Below are positions 16,298 to 26,028 of a stretch of 44,770 bases of DNA, in pieces. The position numbers were made by a program, and so were the translations under genes. The stretch is from the NCBI RefSeq assembly GCF_000420525.1, contig NZ_ATVC01000012.1:1-44770 (forward strand), read 5' to 3'. The notes beneath the pieces are model-generated. The model had not been told where the DNA came from. It worked only from the letters and a program-made list of their open reading frames with translations, and did no database searches. The stretch is from Aquaspirillum serpens DSM 68. Lineage in GTDB: Bacteria > Pseudomonadota > Gammaproteobacteria > Burkholderiales > Aquaspirillaceae. Position 1 is the first letter of the stretch. Every line of letters starts with the position of its first letter.

Positions 16298-17698
16298 ATG
16301 CCGAAAAAGAAAAAAGCACCGTCGAAATTGTTTGTCCTCGATACCAATGTGCTGTTGCACGACCCCACCAGCCTGTTTCGCTTTCAAGAACACGATGTGT
16401 TTATCCCAATCGTGACGCTGGAAGAATTGGATAATCACAAAAAAGGTATGTCAGAACTGGCGCGTAATGCACGACAAGCCAGCCGGTTTATGGATGAGCT
16501 GGTGTGTGATCAATCGAATAAACAAATCGAGGCAGGTATTCCTCTGATCACCCACAGCCATCAAGCCGCTACCGGTGCCTTATATCTGCAAACCGCCGCC
16601 CTCGCGGCAGAGTTACCCGACAGTTTGCCCTTGGGCCGTGGCGATAACCGCATCTTGGCTTTGGTATTAGCGCTACAACAACGCGATAAAAAACGCGAAG
16701 TGGTGTTGGTGTCGAAAGACATCAATATGCGCATTAAAGCGCGGGCGTTGGGTTTGGCGGCAGAAGATTATTTCAATGACCAAGTGCTAGAAGACAGCGA
16801 TTTATTGTATAGCGGTACTAAACAAATCGATCCCCTGTTTTGGCAACGACATGGCGAGGGGCTACGTTCGTGGACAGAGAACAGCCGCACCTATTATGAA
16901 ATCAATGGGCCAGATTGTTCTCAATTATTGGTCAATCAATTTTTATGGCAAGACGATGAATCATTTGTCGCGAAAGTCAAAAGCCGGCAAGGAAGTAGCG
17001 CGATTTTAGAAACCTTGCGCGACTACAGCCACCAGAAAAATAGCGTCTGGGGCATCACGGCGCGCAATCGTGAACAAAATTTCGCCCTCAATTTGCTGCT
17101 TGATCCGGAAATTGACTTTATTACTCTGTTGGGTCAGGCAGGAACAGGTAAAACCTTGCTCACCCTTGCCGCGGGTTTGGTGCAAACACTGGAGCAAAAA
17201 CGCTACAGCGAAATTATTATGACCCGTGTCACAGTGCCCGTTGGTGAAGATATTGGTTTTTTACCGGGTAGCGAAGAAGAAAAAATGGCACCGTGGATGG
17301 GTGCTTTAGAGGATAATCTAGATATCTTAAATCGACCGGAGGAGGATGGTGGCGAATGGGGACGGGCAGCAACACGCGATTTAATGCGCTCCCGTATCAA
17401 AATCAAAAGCCTCAACTTTATGCGCGGTCGCACTTTTTTGAATAAATTTCTCATCATTGATGAAGCACAAAACCTGACACCGAAACAAATGAAAACTTTA
17501 ATTACCCGCGCCGGCCCCGGCACCAAAGTGGTGTGCTTGGGCAATATCGCTCAAATTGATACCCCCTATCTCACTGAAGGCAGTTCCGGTTTAACGTATG
17601 TCGTTGACCGCATGAAAGGTTGGAATCACGCCGGCCATGTCACCTTGGCACGCGGTGAACGCTCACGCTTGGCCGATCACGCCGGAGAGGTATTGTAA
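16298..17698 (+). CDS. PhoH family protein with N-terminal PIN domain
   Basis: The 466-residue protein fuses a PIN ribonuclease-like domain (residues 10-150) to a PhoH-type P-loop ATPase. PIN acidic residues are visible in VLDTNVLL (Asp15), LEELD (Glu42-43), GDNRIL (Asp116) and SKDINM (Asp141). The ATPase has Walker A GQAGTGKT (279-286) and Walker B FLIIDEAQN near 385. This PIN-PhoH arrangement is known in bacteria, including the PhoH2 type, where the two activities cooperate on RNA. Its stop codon overlaps the ATG of the alpha/beta hydrolase by one base, so the two are translationally linked. The ATG at 16298 follows GAGGACC. Confidence 0.92.
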   Translation: MPKKKKAPSKLFVLDTNVLLHDPTSLFRFQEHDVFIPIVTLEELDNHKKGMSELARNARQASRFMDELVCDQSNKQIEAGIPLITHSHQAATGALYLQTAALAAELPDSLPLGRGDNRILALVLALQQRDKKREVVLVSKDINMRIKARALGLAAEDYFNDQVLEDSDLLYSGTKQIDPLFWQRHGEGLRSWTENSRTYYEINGPDCSQLLVNQFLWQDDESFVAKVKSRQGSSAILETLRDYSHQKNSVWGITARNREQNFALNLLLDPEIDFITLLGQAGTGKTLLTLAAGLVQTLEQKRYSEIIMTRVTVPVGEDIGFLPGSEEEKMAPWMGALEDNLDILNRPEEDGGEWGRAATRDLMRSRIKIKSLNFMRGRTFLNKFLIIDEAQNLTPKQMKTLITRAGPGTKVVCLGNIAQIDTPYLTEGSSGLTYVVDRMKGWNHAGHVTLARGERSRLADHAGEVL

Positions 17699-18660
17699 TG
17701 ACTGTCCATCTTGAACGTATCGACCGCCATCCCACACCACCTGTCGCAGAGCGCCCACCGCTGTTATTTGTTCACGGTGCATATTGTGCGGCATGGTGTT
17801 GGGATGAGCATTTCTTACCGTTTTTTGCGGAAAACGGTTGGTCTGCCACCGCATTCAGCCTCGAAGGACACGGCGGAAGCGGTGGGCAAAGTTGGATTGC
17901 CATTTTAAGCATTGATGAATACGTCAAAAACCTGCGGCAAATCATTGCTACCTTGCCAAGTCTGCCGATTTTGGTCGGTCATTCGATGGGCGGTTTTGTG
18001 ATTCAACGCTATTTAGAATTGGGCTATCCGGCGGCAGGGGTGATACTGTTGGCGTCGGTGCCAGGCGAAGGCATGGCGCGCTCGGCCATTCGCATGTTGG
18101 GCACCACACCAGACTTATTGACCTCCTTAAACCTATTCCAAGCAGACCAACGCTATCAACCTGAACTCGATCAGGCCAAACGGCTGTTGTTTTCCGACAG
18201 TATGCCGGAGGAAGAATTAGCAAAATGGGCCTATCGTTTCACACCAGAATCCATGCGAGCTATTTTAGACATGACGCTGGTAAGCTTTTTTAGCGTGAAG
18301 GCGTTAGAACAGATACCTGCGCTGGTGTTGGGCGGTGATGAAGATAAAATCATCAGCCCAAGCGAAGTGGTTAAAACCGCACGCCGTTTGCACACCGAAG
18401 CGGAAATTGTCAGTGGTTGTGGTCACATGATGATGTTGGATACTGTGTGGCAAGAGGTAGCGCAGCGAATGTTGGAATGGCTGTCACTGAATTGGCCGAC
18501 CGTCACCGAACCACAACCCACTGTACAGGCTGAAGCGGTCATGGCCGACAGCGTCACAGCAACACCAGCCACGCCACGACGCCGTAGCACCCGCCGCCCA
18601 AGCAGTAAGCTGTCACGTTTTGCCATGGTTCGCAGTAGCGAAGAAAAATCAAACGATTGA
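17698..18660 (+). CDS. Alpha/beta hydrolase
   Basis: The 320-residue alpha/beta-fold hydrolase has an oxyanion block LLFVHGAYCAAWCWDEHFLP and nucleophile elbow GHSMGG. The acid residue is in LGGDEDKIISP and the catalytic histidine in GCGHMMMLD, so the Ser-Asp-His triad is complete. The substrate is unknown; lipase, esterase or peptidase activity is possible. The last 45 residues are an Arg/Ser/Thr/Pro-rich tail (with RRRSTRRPSS) outside the hydrolase fold, which is unusual and could bind nucleic acid or membrane. The start overlaps the phoH stop (TAATG). Confidence 0.87.
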   Translation: MTVHLERIDRHPTPPVAERPPLLFVHGAYCAAWCWDEHFLPFFAENGWSATAFSLEGHGGSGGQSWIAILSIDEYVKNLRQIIATLPSLPILVGHSMGGFVIQRYLELGYPAAGVILLASVPGEGMARSAIRMLGTTPDLLTSLNLFQADQRYQPELDQAKRLLFSDSMPEEELAKWAYRFTPESMRAILDMTLVSFFSVKALEQIPALVLGGDEDKIISPSEVVKTARRLHTEAEIVSGCGHMMMLDTVWQEVAQRMLEWLSLNWPTVTEPQPTVQAEAVMADSVTATPATPRRRSTRRPSSKLSRFAMVRSSEEKSND

Positions 18661-18689
18661 TTGACAGCCAGTGATCTGCTCCGTACAGT
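18661..18689 (+). promoter_or_regulatory. Sigma-70-like promoter ahead of the crotonase gene
   Basis: A perfect -35 hexamer TTGACA lies directly after the hydrolase stop codon. It is separated by 17 bp from TACAGT (4 of 6 matches to TATAAT). Transcription would start about 35 bp upstream of the crotonase ATG at 18733. This suggests independent expression of that gene. Confidence 0.5.
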
Positions 18690-18732
18690 CGCAATGCCTT
18701 TGTCACGTTGCCACTGTTTCGGAGCTTTTTTC

Positions 18733-19554
18733 ATGACTCATCCTACCTTTCCTCATCTCAATCTCTCGCAAGAGGGCCATGTCTTACACCTCGAACTTAA
18801 TCGACCCGATAAATCCAACGCCCTGAACGATCCGCTGTGGCAATCGCTACGCCAAGCGTTTGAGTGGGCAGATGGTGAACCCAGTGTGCGCGTGGTGGTG
18901 TTGTCCGGTGCAGGGAAAAATTTCTGTGCAGGGATTGATTTGGCGATGTTGATGCAGCTTTCGCAGCTGATTGCTGATGATTGTGAAGGACGGAAACGGG
19001 AAAAATTACGGCGCAAAATTCTTGAATTACAGGCGGTCGCCAATGCGATTGAGCAATGCCGTAAACCGGTGATTGCTGCCTTGCATGGGGCTTGTGTCGG
19101 GGGGGCGATTGATTTAATCGTCGCGGCAGATATTCGCTATGCCAGTGCAGACGCCTATTTTGCCGTCAAAGAAATTGATATGGCGATGGCGGCAGATGTC
19201 GGGACGTTGCAACGCTTACCGCGTTTGGTCGGTGAAGGCATTGCCCGAGAATGGTGTTTAACCGGTCGCCGTGTAGCGGCGGCAGAAGCGGAATGGCGCG
19301 GCTTGGTCAACCAAGTGTTGCCCGATCAAACCCAGCTGTTAGAACATGCGTTTAGCCAAGCGCGTGCCTTGGCCGCCAAATCGCCTTTAGCCATGCGCGG
19401 CACCAAACAGGTGTTGAACTATAGCCGCGATCACAGCATTGCCGAAGGCTTGGAATATGTTGCAACGTGGAATGCTTCGATGTTGTTATCGAATGATATT
19501 CAAAGCGCAGTGATGGCCGCGATGCAAAATACTCAGCCAGATTTTGCTGATTAA
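18733..19554 (+). CDS. Crotonase-family protein, dienoyl-CoA isomerase (ECH1)-like
   Basis: From ATG 18733 the protein has 273 residues. An in-frame TTG at 18661 would extend it, but that codon is part of a promoter -35 element. Crotonase landmarks are VVLSGAGKNFCAGIDLAML (oxyanion hole) and ALHGACVGGAIDLIVAADIRYA. The segment FAVKEIDMAMAADVGTLQRLPRLVG matches the ECH1 subgroup, which places catalytic acids in GAID, KEID and AADVG; all three are present. ECH1 enzymes isomerise 3,5-dienoyl-CoA to 2,4-dienoyl-CoA during oxidation of unsaturated fatty acids. No other beta-oxidation gene is near. The subgroup call rests on motif similarity recalled, not on a search. Confidence 0.85.
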   Translation: MTHPTFPHLNLSQEGHVLHLELNRPDKSNALNDPLWQSLRQAFEWADGEPSVRVVVLSGAGKNFCAGIDLAMLMQLSQLIADDCEGRKREKLRRKILELQAVANAIEQCRKPVIAALHGACVGGAIDLIVAADIRYASADAYFAVKEIDMAMAADVGTLQRLPRLVGEGIAREWCLTGRRVAAAEAEWRGLVNQVLPDQTQLLEHAFSQARALAAKSPLAMRGTKQVLNYSRDHSIAEGLEYVATWNASMLLSNDIQSAVMAAMQNTQPDFAD

Positions 19555-19620
19555 ATCGCAAGACTTGTATCATGTGCGCCAAGACAGAAAGATGCCGTTA
19601 TCACTGACACGGGAGCGCAC

Positions 19621-20400
19621 ATGAAACAACCTATTCTTGCTTTTGATATTGAAACCATCCCTGATGTCCAAGGGTTGCGGGTATTACATGGCTTTGCGGC
19701 AGATATTTCCGACACCGATGTGGCGGAATATGCGTTTCAACGCCAACGCCAGAAAAATGGTTCCGATTTTTTGCCACATTATCTGCATCGGGTGTTGGCG
19801 ATTTCTTGTGTATTGCGGTGGGAGGATAAAATCCATATCGCCACCCTCGGTCAGGTTGGTAGCAGTGAAGCTGAAATTATTCAAAAATTCTTTCAGTTAA
19901 TTGAAAAATATACACCGCAATTAGTGACATGGAATGGTGGTGGTTTTGACTTGCCTGCACTGCACTACCGCGCCTTACTGCATGGGATTTATGCGGAACG
20001 ATATTGGGATTTGGGTGATAATGACCGCGATTTTAAGTGGAATAATTACATCAGCCGCTATCACACCCGCCACCTCGATTTAATGGATATCCTCGCGATG
20101 TATCAACCACGCGCCAATGCGCCATTGGATGATATTGCGCGGCTATGTGGTTTCCCAGGGAAGCAAGGGATGGACGGCAGCCAAGTGTGGAGCGCGTACT
20201 TAGCCGGAGAAGAACAAGCCATTCGTGATTATTGTGAAACCGATGCCGCCAACACCTATCTGGTGTATTTGCGCTTTCAGATGATGCGCGGCCAACTCGA
20301 TCAAGCGCAATACCAAGCCGAGTGCGATCGATTGCGCCATGCCCTGACACAAAAATCACAACCACATTGGCAAGCCTTTCTTGCCGCATGGTCAGCCTAA
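19621..20400 (+). CDS. PolB-like 3'-5' exonuclease domain protein
   Basis: This 259-residue protein is a stand-alone DEDD-type 3'-5' exonuclease resembling the proofreading domain of family B polymerases. Exo I is LAFDIETIPDVQG (Asp and Glu near residues 8-10), Exo II is VTWNGGGFDLPAL, and Exo III is YCETDAANTYLVY near 200. HLDLMDILAMY lies between the second and third. The family probably acts in DNA repair, but its substrate is not established. The ATG follows GGGAGCGCAC. It is followed by two strong inverted repeats before azoR. Confidence 0.87.
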   Translation: MKQPILAFDIETIPDVQGLRVLHGFAADISDTDVAEYAFQRQRQKNGSDFLPHYLHRVLAISCVLRWEDKIHIATLGQVGSSEAEIIQKFFQLIEKYTPQLVTWNGGGFDLPALHYRALLHGIYAERYWDLGDNDRDFKWNNYISRYHTRHLDLMDILAMYQPRANAPLDDIARLCGFPGKQGMDGSQVWSAYLAGEEQAIRDYCETDAANTYLVYLRFQMMRGQLDQAQYQAECDRLRHALTQKSQPHWQAFLAAWSA

Positions 20401-20413
20401 TTCAAAAATATTG

Positions 20414-20446
20414 AACAAGATGGCGAAAAACTTTCGCTATCTTGTT
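20414..20446. terminator. Long hairpin after the exonuclease gene
   Basis: AACAAGAT-G-GCGAAA pairs with TTTCGC-T-ATCTTGTT around an AAC loop, giving 14 base pairs with one mismatch. It starts 14 bp after the exonuclease stop codon. No U-tract follows on the plus strand, so it may be a Rho-assisted terminator, a transcript-end stabiliser or a regulatory hairpin. Confidence 0.45.
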
Positions 20447-20451
20447 ACCTC

Positions 20452-20500
20452 ATCCTTTCGTAAGCTGTGCGCATTGCTTACACGTTTTCTACGAAAGGAT
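20452..20500 (+). promoter_or_regulatory. 11-bp inverted repeat that covers the azoR ribosome binding site
   Basis: ATCCTTTCGTA (20452-20462) is exactly complementary to TACGAAAGGAT (20490-20500). The second arm contains the AAAGGA Shine-Dalgarno sequence that serves the azoR ATG at 20508. A second, overlapping pairing, GTAAGC (20460-20465) with GCTTAC (20476-20481), would compete with the outer stem. In RNA the outer stem would hide the ribosome binding site. As DNA it could equally be an operator, for example for a redox regulator. Confidence 0.5.
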
Positions 20501-20507
20501 TTTTCTG

Positions 20508-21110
20508 ATGGCCACTCTGTTAGTGATTCAATCCAGCCTCTCGACCACTGGTCAAGCGCGACAACTGGCACAACAATTTGCCAATACTTGGCAAACACAA
20601 CATCCCGATGGTCAAGTAATTGTGCGCGATTTAGCCGCCAATCCCTTGCCCCATCTGAGTGATAGCGATATTGCCGCCTTCTTTTCACCAAGCGAAAGCT
20701 TAGATGATGTTGCGATGGCACGGCGGCAAGAATCGGACGATCTGATTGCTGAATTGCAAGCCGCTGATGCAGTGGTGATTGGAGTGCCGATGTATAACTT
20801 CGGTGTGCCGTCCACATTGAAAGCGTATTTCGACCGCATTGCCCGCGCTGGTGTGACTTTCAAATATACCGAACAAGGCCCAGTCGGTTTAATTGCAGAT
20901 AAGCCCGTGTATTTGCTGGCAGCACGCGGCGGGCAATATGTCGGCACAGCCGCCGATAGTCAAACACCGTTCTTAACCACTTTCTTGAATTTTATCGGCT
21001 TGCGCTCACTGCACTATGTGTATGCCGAAGGTTTGAATATGGGCGCAGAATTGCGCGAGGCGGCCTTACGTCAAGCATCAGAAACAATTGACCGCCTCGC
21101 CCGCAGTTAA
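20508..21110 (+). CDS. azoR: FMN-dependent NADH-azoreductase AzoR
   Basis: AzoR is a flavodoxin-like FMN oxidoreductase that reduces quinones and azo compounds with NAD(P)H. The start at ATG 20508 gives 200 residues, the usual family size, and follows AAAGGA; the longer frame to 20442 would run through the inverted repeat. FMN-binding elements are visible: IQSSLSTTGQAR (P-loop, residues 7-18), VPMYNFGVPSTLKAYFDRI near 92-110, and AARGGQY. Its stop codon shares the TTAA tetranucleotide with the stop of convergent rdgC. Regulation may involve the hairpin over the ribosome binding site. Confidence 0.92.
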   Translation: MATLLVIQSSLSTTGQARQLAQQFANTWQTQHPDGQVIVRDLAANPLPHLSDSDIAAFFSPSESLDDVAMARRQESDDLIAELQAADAVVIGVPMYNFGVPSTLKAYFDRIARAGVTFKYTEQGPVGLIADKPVYLLAARGGQYVGTAADSQTPFLTTFLNFIGLRSLHYVYAEGLNMGAELREAALRQASETIDRLARS

Positions 21111-22006
21111 TTCATTTCAATTTCTCCGCCAAGCGCCAGCAGCAAGGATTGCCATAACAAAGACAATTCTTGCTGCATTAAACTGGCGGTGGCCACAAAT
21201 AAACTTTCAGGGTCTTCGCCTTCTTCGCTGGCTTCTTGTTGTACCGTATCTAAAAAACCAATTCGTTTTAATTGCAACGATTCGGTCAATGTAAAACGCA
21301 CCCGCTCCTGAAAAACCAAACCCAATTGGCTAACGGTTTTACCTTGTAATAAATGTTGTTGAATTTCTGGCAAGGTTAAATCATGCCGTAAACAACGAAT
21401 TACTGCACCATTTCCATCTTTTAATTCACAGTCATTATCTAAGGCAAAATCTGTTGGTGGCCCAGATAATAGCCATTCCGTCATCGCACTGGCCGGTGAA
21501 CGTTCGGTGTGAAACAAACTCAGCGGCAGAACAGGGAGATGTTCGCGCAATACACTCAGCCATTCTTCCGCCCGTTTTGCTTGTGCGGCGTCAATCAGCA
21601 AATAGCCGCGTTCACGATCAAGCAAACCTTGAATCGTGCGTGATTTTGCAAAAGCACGCGGTAATAAATCATCAATCACATCTTGTTTAAGCGTACGTTG
21701 CTCTTTTTTACCCACACGACGTAGTTCTTCTTTTTCGATTTGTCCCACTTTTTGCGCCAACCGTTCTTTCACCACGCTGGTCGGCAACACTTTTTCTTCC
21801 CGTTTCAGCATCAACATCGAACAAGCCGGATTTGACCACGTCATTCTATCTGCCTGCTGCGGCAACACCGGCACCCATCCCGCCGAACTCAACTGCAATC
21901 CGGTACAGGGAAAAAATGGACGTTTTTGCAATGCCGTTTCTAACTGTTCAGCCGTTGGCATATTTTTTAATGGTAAACGAAAGCAAATTACATTTTTAAA
22001 CCACAT
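21107..22006 (-). CDS. rdgC: Recombination-associated protein RdgC
   Basis: RdgC is a ring-shaped, non-specific DNA-binding protein of beta- and gammaproteobacteria that modulates RecA activity. The 299 residues match the usual length (about 300) and include MWFKNVICFRLP at the N-terminus and FFPCTGLQLSSAGWVPVL. Further blocks are KEERxLP-type repeats with RRVGKKEQRTLKQDVIDDLLPRAF (in parts), GLVFQERVRFTLTESLQLKRI and the acidic GEDPESLF stretch. It is encoded alone, convergent with azoR, and overlaps it by the four bases TTAA. It lies in the same window as recBC but is not linked to it. Confidence 0.95.
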   Translation of the reverse strand: MWFKNVICFRLPLKNMPTAEQLETALQKRPFFPCTGLQLSSAGWVPVLPQQADRMTWSNPACSMLMLKREEKVLPTSVVKERLAQKVGQIEKEELRRVGKKEQRTLKQDVIDDLLPRAFAKSRTIQGLLDRERGYLLIDAAQAKRAEEWLSVLREHLPVLPLSLFHTERSPASAMTEWLLSGPPTDFALDNDCELKDGNGAVIRCLRHDLTLPEIQQHLLQGKTVSQLGLVFQERVRFTLTESLQLKRIGFLDTVQQEASEEGEDPESLFVATASLMQQELSLLWQSLLLALGGEIEMN

Positions 22007-22110
22007 CAGATAAACCTCTTATCAAAAAATGACCATTATCGTTATTTTACGCTATCGCTAGCCTAGTCTCTACCATCGCTAAATTGGTATTTGTTTTGTT
22101 TTAATTAGAA

Positions 22111-22146
22111 AAATAAAAAAGCGCGGTATCAGATTCGATACCGCGC
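22111..22146 (-). terminator. Intrinsic terminator of katG
   Basis: A perfect 10-bp stem, GCGCGGTATC with GATACCGCGC, has a 6-base loop. On the minus strand it is followed by TTTTTTATTT. It lies 37 bp after the katG stop codon and is a classic Rho-independent terminator. Confidence 0.9.
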
Positions 22147-22183
22147 TGCGATGCCTTACCCTGTGGGGATTCAAGCAAGGGAA

Positions 22184-24415
<2,232 letters not shown>

Positions 24416-24514
24416 TTAGGTATCGCACAAAACACATCCACCCTGACGGCCTTGCTGTGATGTCAGACTGAACAAACAGTTGATGGCTACAGCATAGACA
24501 AGAAAAAATGATTT

Positions 24515-24530
24515 ATCTAATTGATTAGAT
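24515..24530. promoter_or_regulatory. Palindrome ATCTAAT-TG-ATTAGAT upstream of katG
   Basis: A perfect 7+2+7 inverted repeat lies about 118 bp upstream of the katG ATG. Its size and position suit an operator, for instance for a peroxide-responsive regulator such as OxyR. It is not a clear match to a consensus I can recall, so the factor is unassigned. Confidence 0.4.
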
Positions 24531-24576
24531 GGATGGCGTCGATAGCAAGAAACAATGAATTTTTCGAGAAAAGCGA

Positions 24577-24619
24577 AAACCCGCTAAATGCCGGTGGCAG
24601 CAAGGATTAGCGGATTTTT
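24577..24619 (+). terminator. Orphan terminator-like hairpin
   Basis: AAACCCGCTAA pairs with TTAGCGGATTT with one mismatch, and TTTTT follows at 24615-24619. No ORF lies upstream on this strand. It could end a short transcript that starts near the katG promoter region, or act on readthrough from the cassette side on the minus strand, where a weaker GGGTTTT follows the stem. Confidence 0.4.
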
Positions 24620-24704
24620 GCAACTGCAGTGAGAGCAAATTTGTGTGGTGTGAATTTTTTAGCTGAGGCGCAGTCTCTTTGTGCATTGCTTCCACTAATG
24701 TTGT

Positions 24705-24744
24705 AGCATGGAGAGACAACATCAAGCATGGAGAGACAACATCA
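24705..24744. repeat. Perfect 20-bp tandem direct repeat, two copies
   Basis: The unit AGCATGGAGAGACAACATCA occurs twice back to back (24705-24724 and 24725-24744) without any spacer. It ends 21 bp before the ATG at 24766. It could be a replication-slippage duplication or a doubled regulator site. With two copies and no spacer it is not a CRISPR array. Confidence 0.9.
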
Positions 24745-24765
24745 TTAAGAATTGAGGTTGTTATT

Positions 24766-25113
24766 ATGCGTTTACAGACACTTTCCGCTTATAGACTGAC
24801 ATCCAAAGCAATCACAACAAATCGAACATTTACTACATCGAACGGGGTCAGTTTCTCTATTTTTGTTTCTAAGGATTCCGACTCTCTCGTTCAATACTAT
24901 ATTGTCGAATCACACTGGCAAGAAACAGCACATTCTAAAATTATTCCTCTTGCTCAGATTCAATTAAGTAAAACAACAGGAAAAATGAAAGTTACTACAT
25001 TCCAGCCTGAAAATTGGAACTTAAAAATTAGCACTGAGGAGTTTATGCAATATATCAACGAATGTGCGCCAGATCTTTTTTCTTCAGATCAAAGTACGAC
25101 TCTTATTCATTAA
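24766..25113 (+). CDS. Hypothetical protein (115 aa) of the AT-rich cassette
   Basis: I recognise no family. The 115-residue protein begins MRLQTLSAYRLTSKAITTN and is predicted soluble, with alternating beta-strand-like segments (VSFSIFVSK, VQYYIVESHW, KMKVTTF) and a C-terminal helix (STEEFMQYINEC). No signal peptide or membrane segment is seen. ATG 24766 is chosen because GAGG lies eight bases upstream; a longer frame would run through the tandem repeat. The base composition is visibly more AT-rich than the katG or carbonic anhydrase flanks. It is followed after 37 bp by the GNAT-like gene, and the two probably form one acquired unit. Confidence 0.6.
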   Translation: MRLQTLSAYRLTSKAITTNRTFTTSNGVSFSIFVSKDSDSLVQYYIVESHWQETAHSKIIPLAQIQLSKTTGKMKVTTFQPENWNLKISTEEFMQYINECAPDLFSSDQSTTLIH

Positions 25114-25150
25114 CATGGAGCAAAAATCATCCACTCAGGCAACTTAAGAT

Positions 25151-25792
25151 ATGTGTCCAACTATTATTGCAGATGTGCATGAAAAAATACCACTTAGCTG
25201 CAGCACACTAGCAGAATATGAAATTAACACTATTATTGACGCCAAAATCATTGAAAACTTTGGCCCCAATCAGCTTTCAGTGCGATTCTCTCTCATGGAG
25301 GGAGAACATTGTGGCGCAGTGTCAGTAGAAATTATCCAAGAAAAATCCCTTCCATATCCAATAGGCAATGTTGATTTTCAAAAACTAAGTGACAGTGGAA
25401 CCTGTTTAGAGAAAGGCGCGCAAATAAAAAGTGCTTATTTCATTCAAGATTTTCGAGGTTTAGGGTTAGGCATAACGGTTTATGAGCTAATAGCAAAACA
25501 TTATTTATTAGTCAGCGATACAATTCAAACTCATGATGGCTCAACCTTTTGGAAGTTTAAACTAGGTGACCATGACTCTCTTGAGGTTCACATCGTTTAT
25601 TTACCAAAAAGTGGTATTCCCTATAAAATGGTTGATAGAAATGGCAAACCAGAAATCTATCATTACACCAGAGAAGAATTAGAACCAAAGATCTGGGGCT
25701 TAGAATCACCAGATGCAGTTCACCAATTTATCAACGCATCCTCAGAAGACACGCGTAGCAACGTGGTGCTGACAGCGACTTTCCGAAAATAA
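25151..25792 (+). CDS. Hypothetical protein with GNAT-like acetyltransferase signature (213 aa)
   Basis: The 213-residue protein shows a possible GNAT core: a strand ending in AYFIQDF, then RGLGLGITVYELIAKH, which fits the acetyl-CoA-binding RxxGxG/A loop and following helix. LLVSDTIQTHDGSTFWKFKL follows; this resembles the end of the fold in phage- and mobile-element-encoded GNAT-like proteins. The first 80 residues and the last 60 are not recognised. An in-frame TAA lies two codons upstream, which fixes the start region, but the ribosome binding site is weak. It is AT-rich like its partner. The GNAT assignment is my inference from motif shape and is moderate at best. Confidence 0.6.
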   Translation: MCPTIIADVHEKIPLSCSTLAEYEINTIIDAKIIENFGPNQLSVRFSLMEGEHCGAVSVEIIQEKSLPYPIGNVDFQKLSDSGTCLEKGAQIKSAYFIQDFRGLGLGITVYELIAKHYLLVSDTIQTHDGSTFWKFKLGDHDSLEVHIVYLPKSGIPYKMVDRNGKPEIYHYTREELEPKIWGLESPDAVHQFINASSEDTRSNVVLTATFRK

Positions 25793-25928
25793 TCAGCATC
25801 TCCAACGGGATGGCCTAACACGGTCAGCATGTCTAGTTTTGCTCTTCAAGTTTGTATTAAGTCAGACACCTTGCAGCAAAAAAATTTTCTTGTTGTAGCA
25901 CATTAACAAATCGCTTAGGATTTTCCGG

Positions 25929-25950
25929 ATACGCTATTCATACAGCGTAT
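25929..25950. promoter_or_regulatory. Inverted repeat ATACGCT-N8-AGCGTAT
   Basis: A perfect 7-bp inverted repeat with an 8-base centre lies about 80 bp upstream of the carbonic anhydrase fragment. It could be an operator or a hairpin. No flanking U-tract is seen. Confidence 0.3.
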
Positions 25951-26028
25951 GCAACAATCGAACAAAAAAACAAAATCCAGCAGTAACAACAGAAAGGTTG
26001 TCCTTAACCCAACACAAAGCGAGACATC

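Noticed and set aside
24705-24744. Start of a CRISPR array
   Set aside because: Only two copies occur and they abut with no spacer; no cas genes are near.
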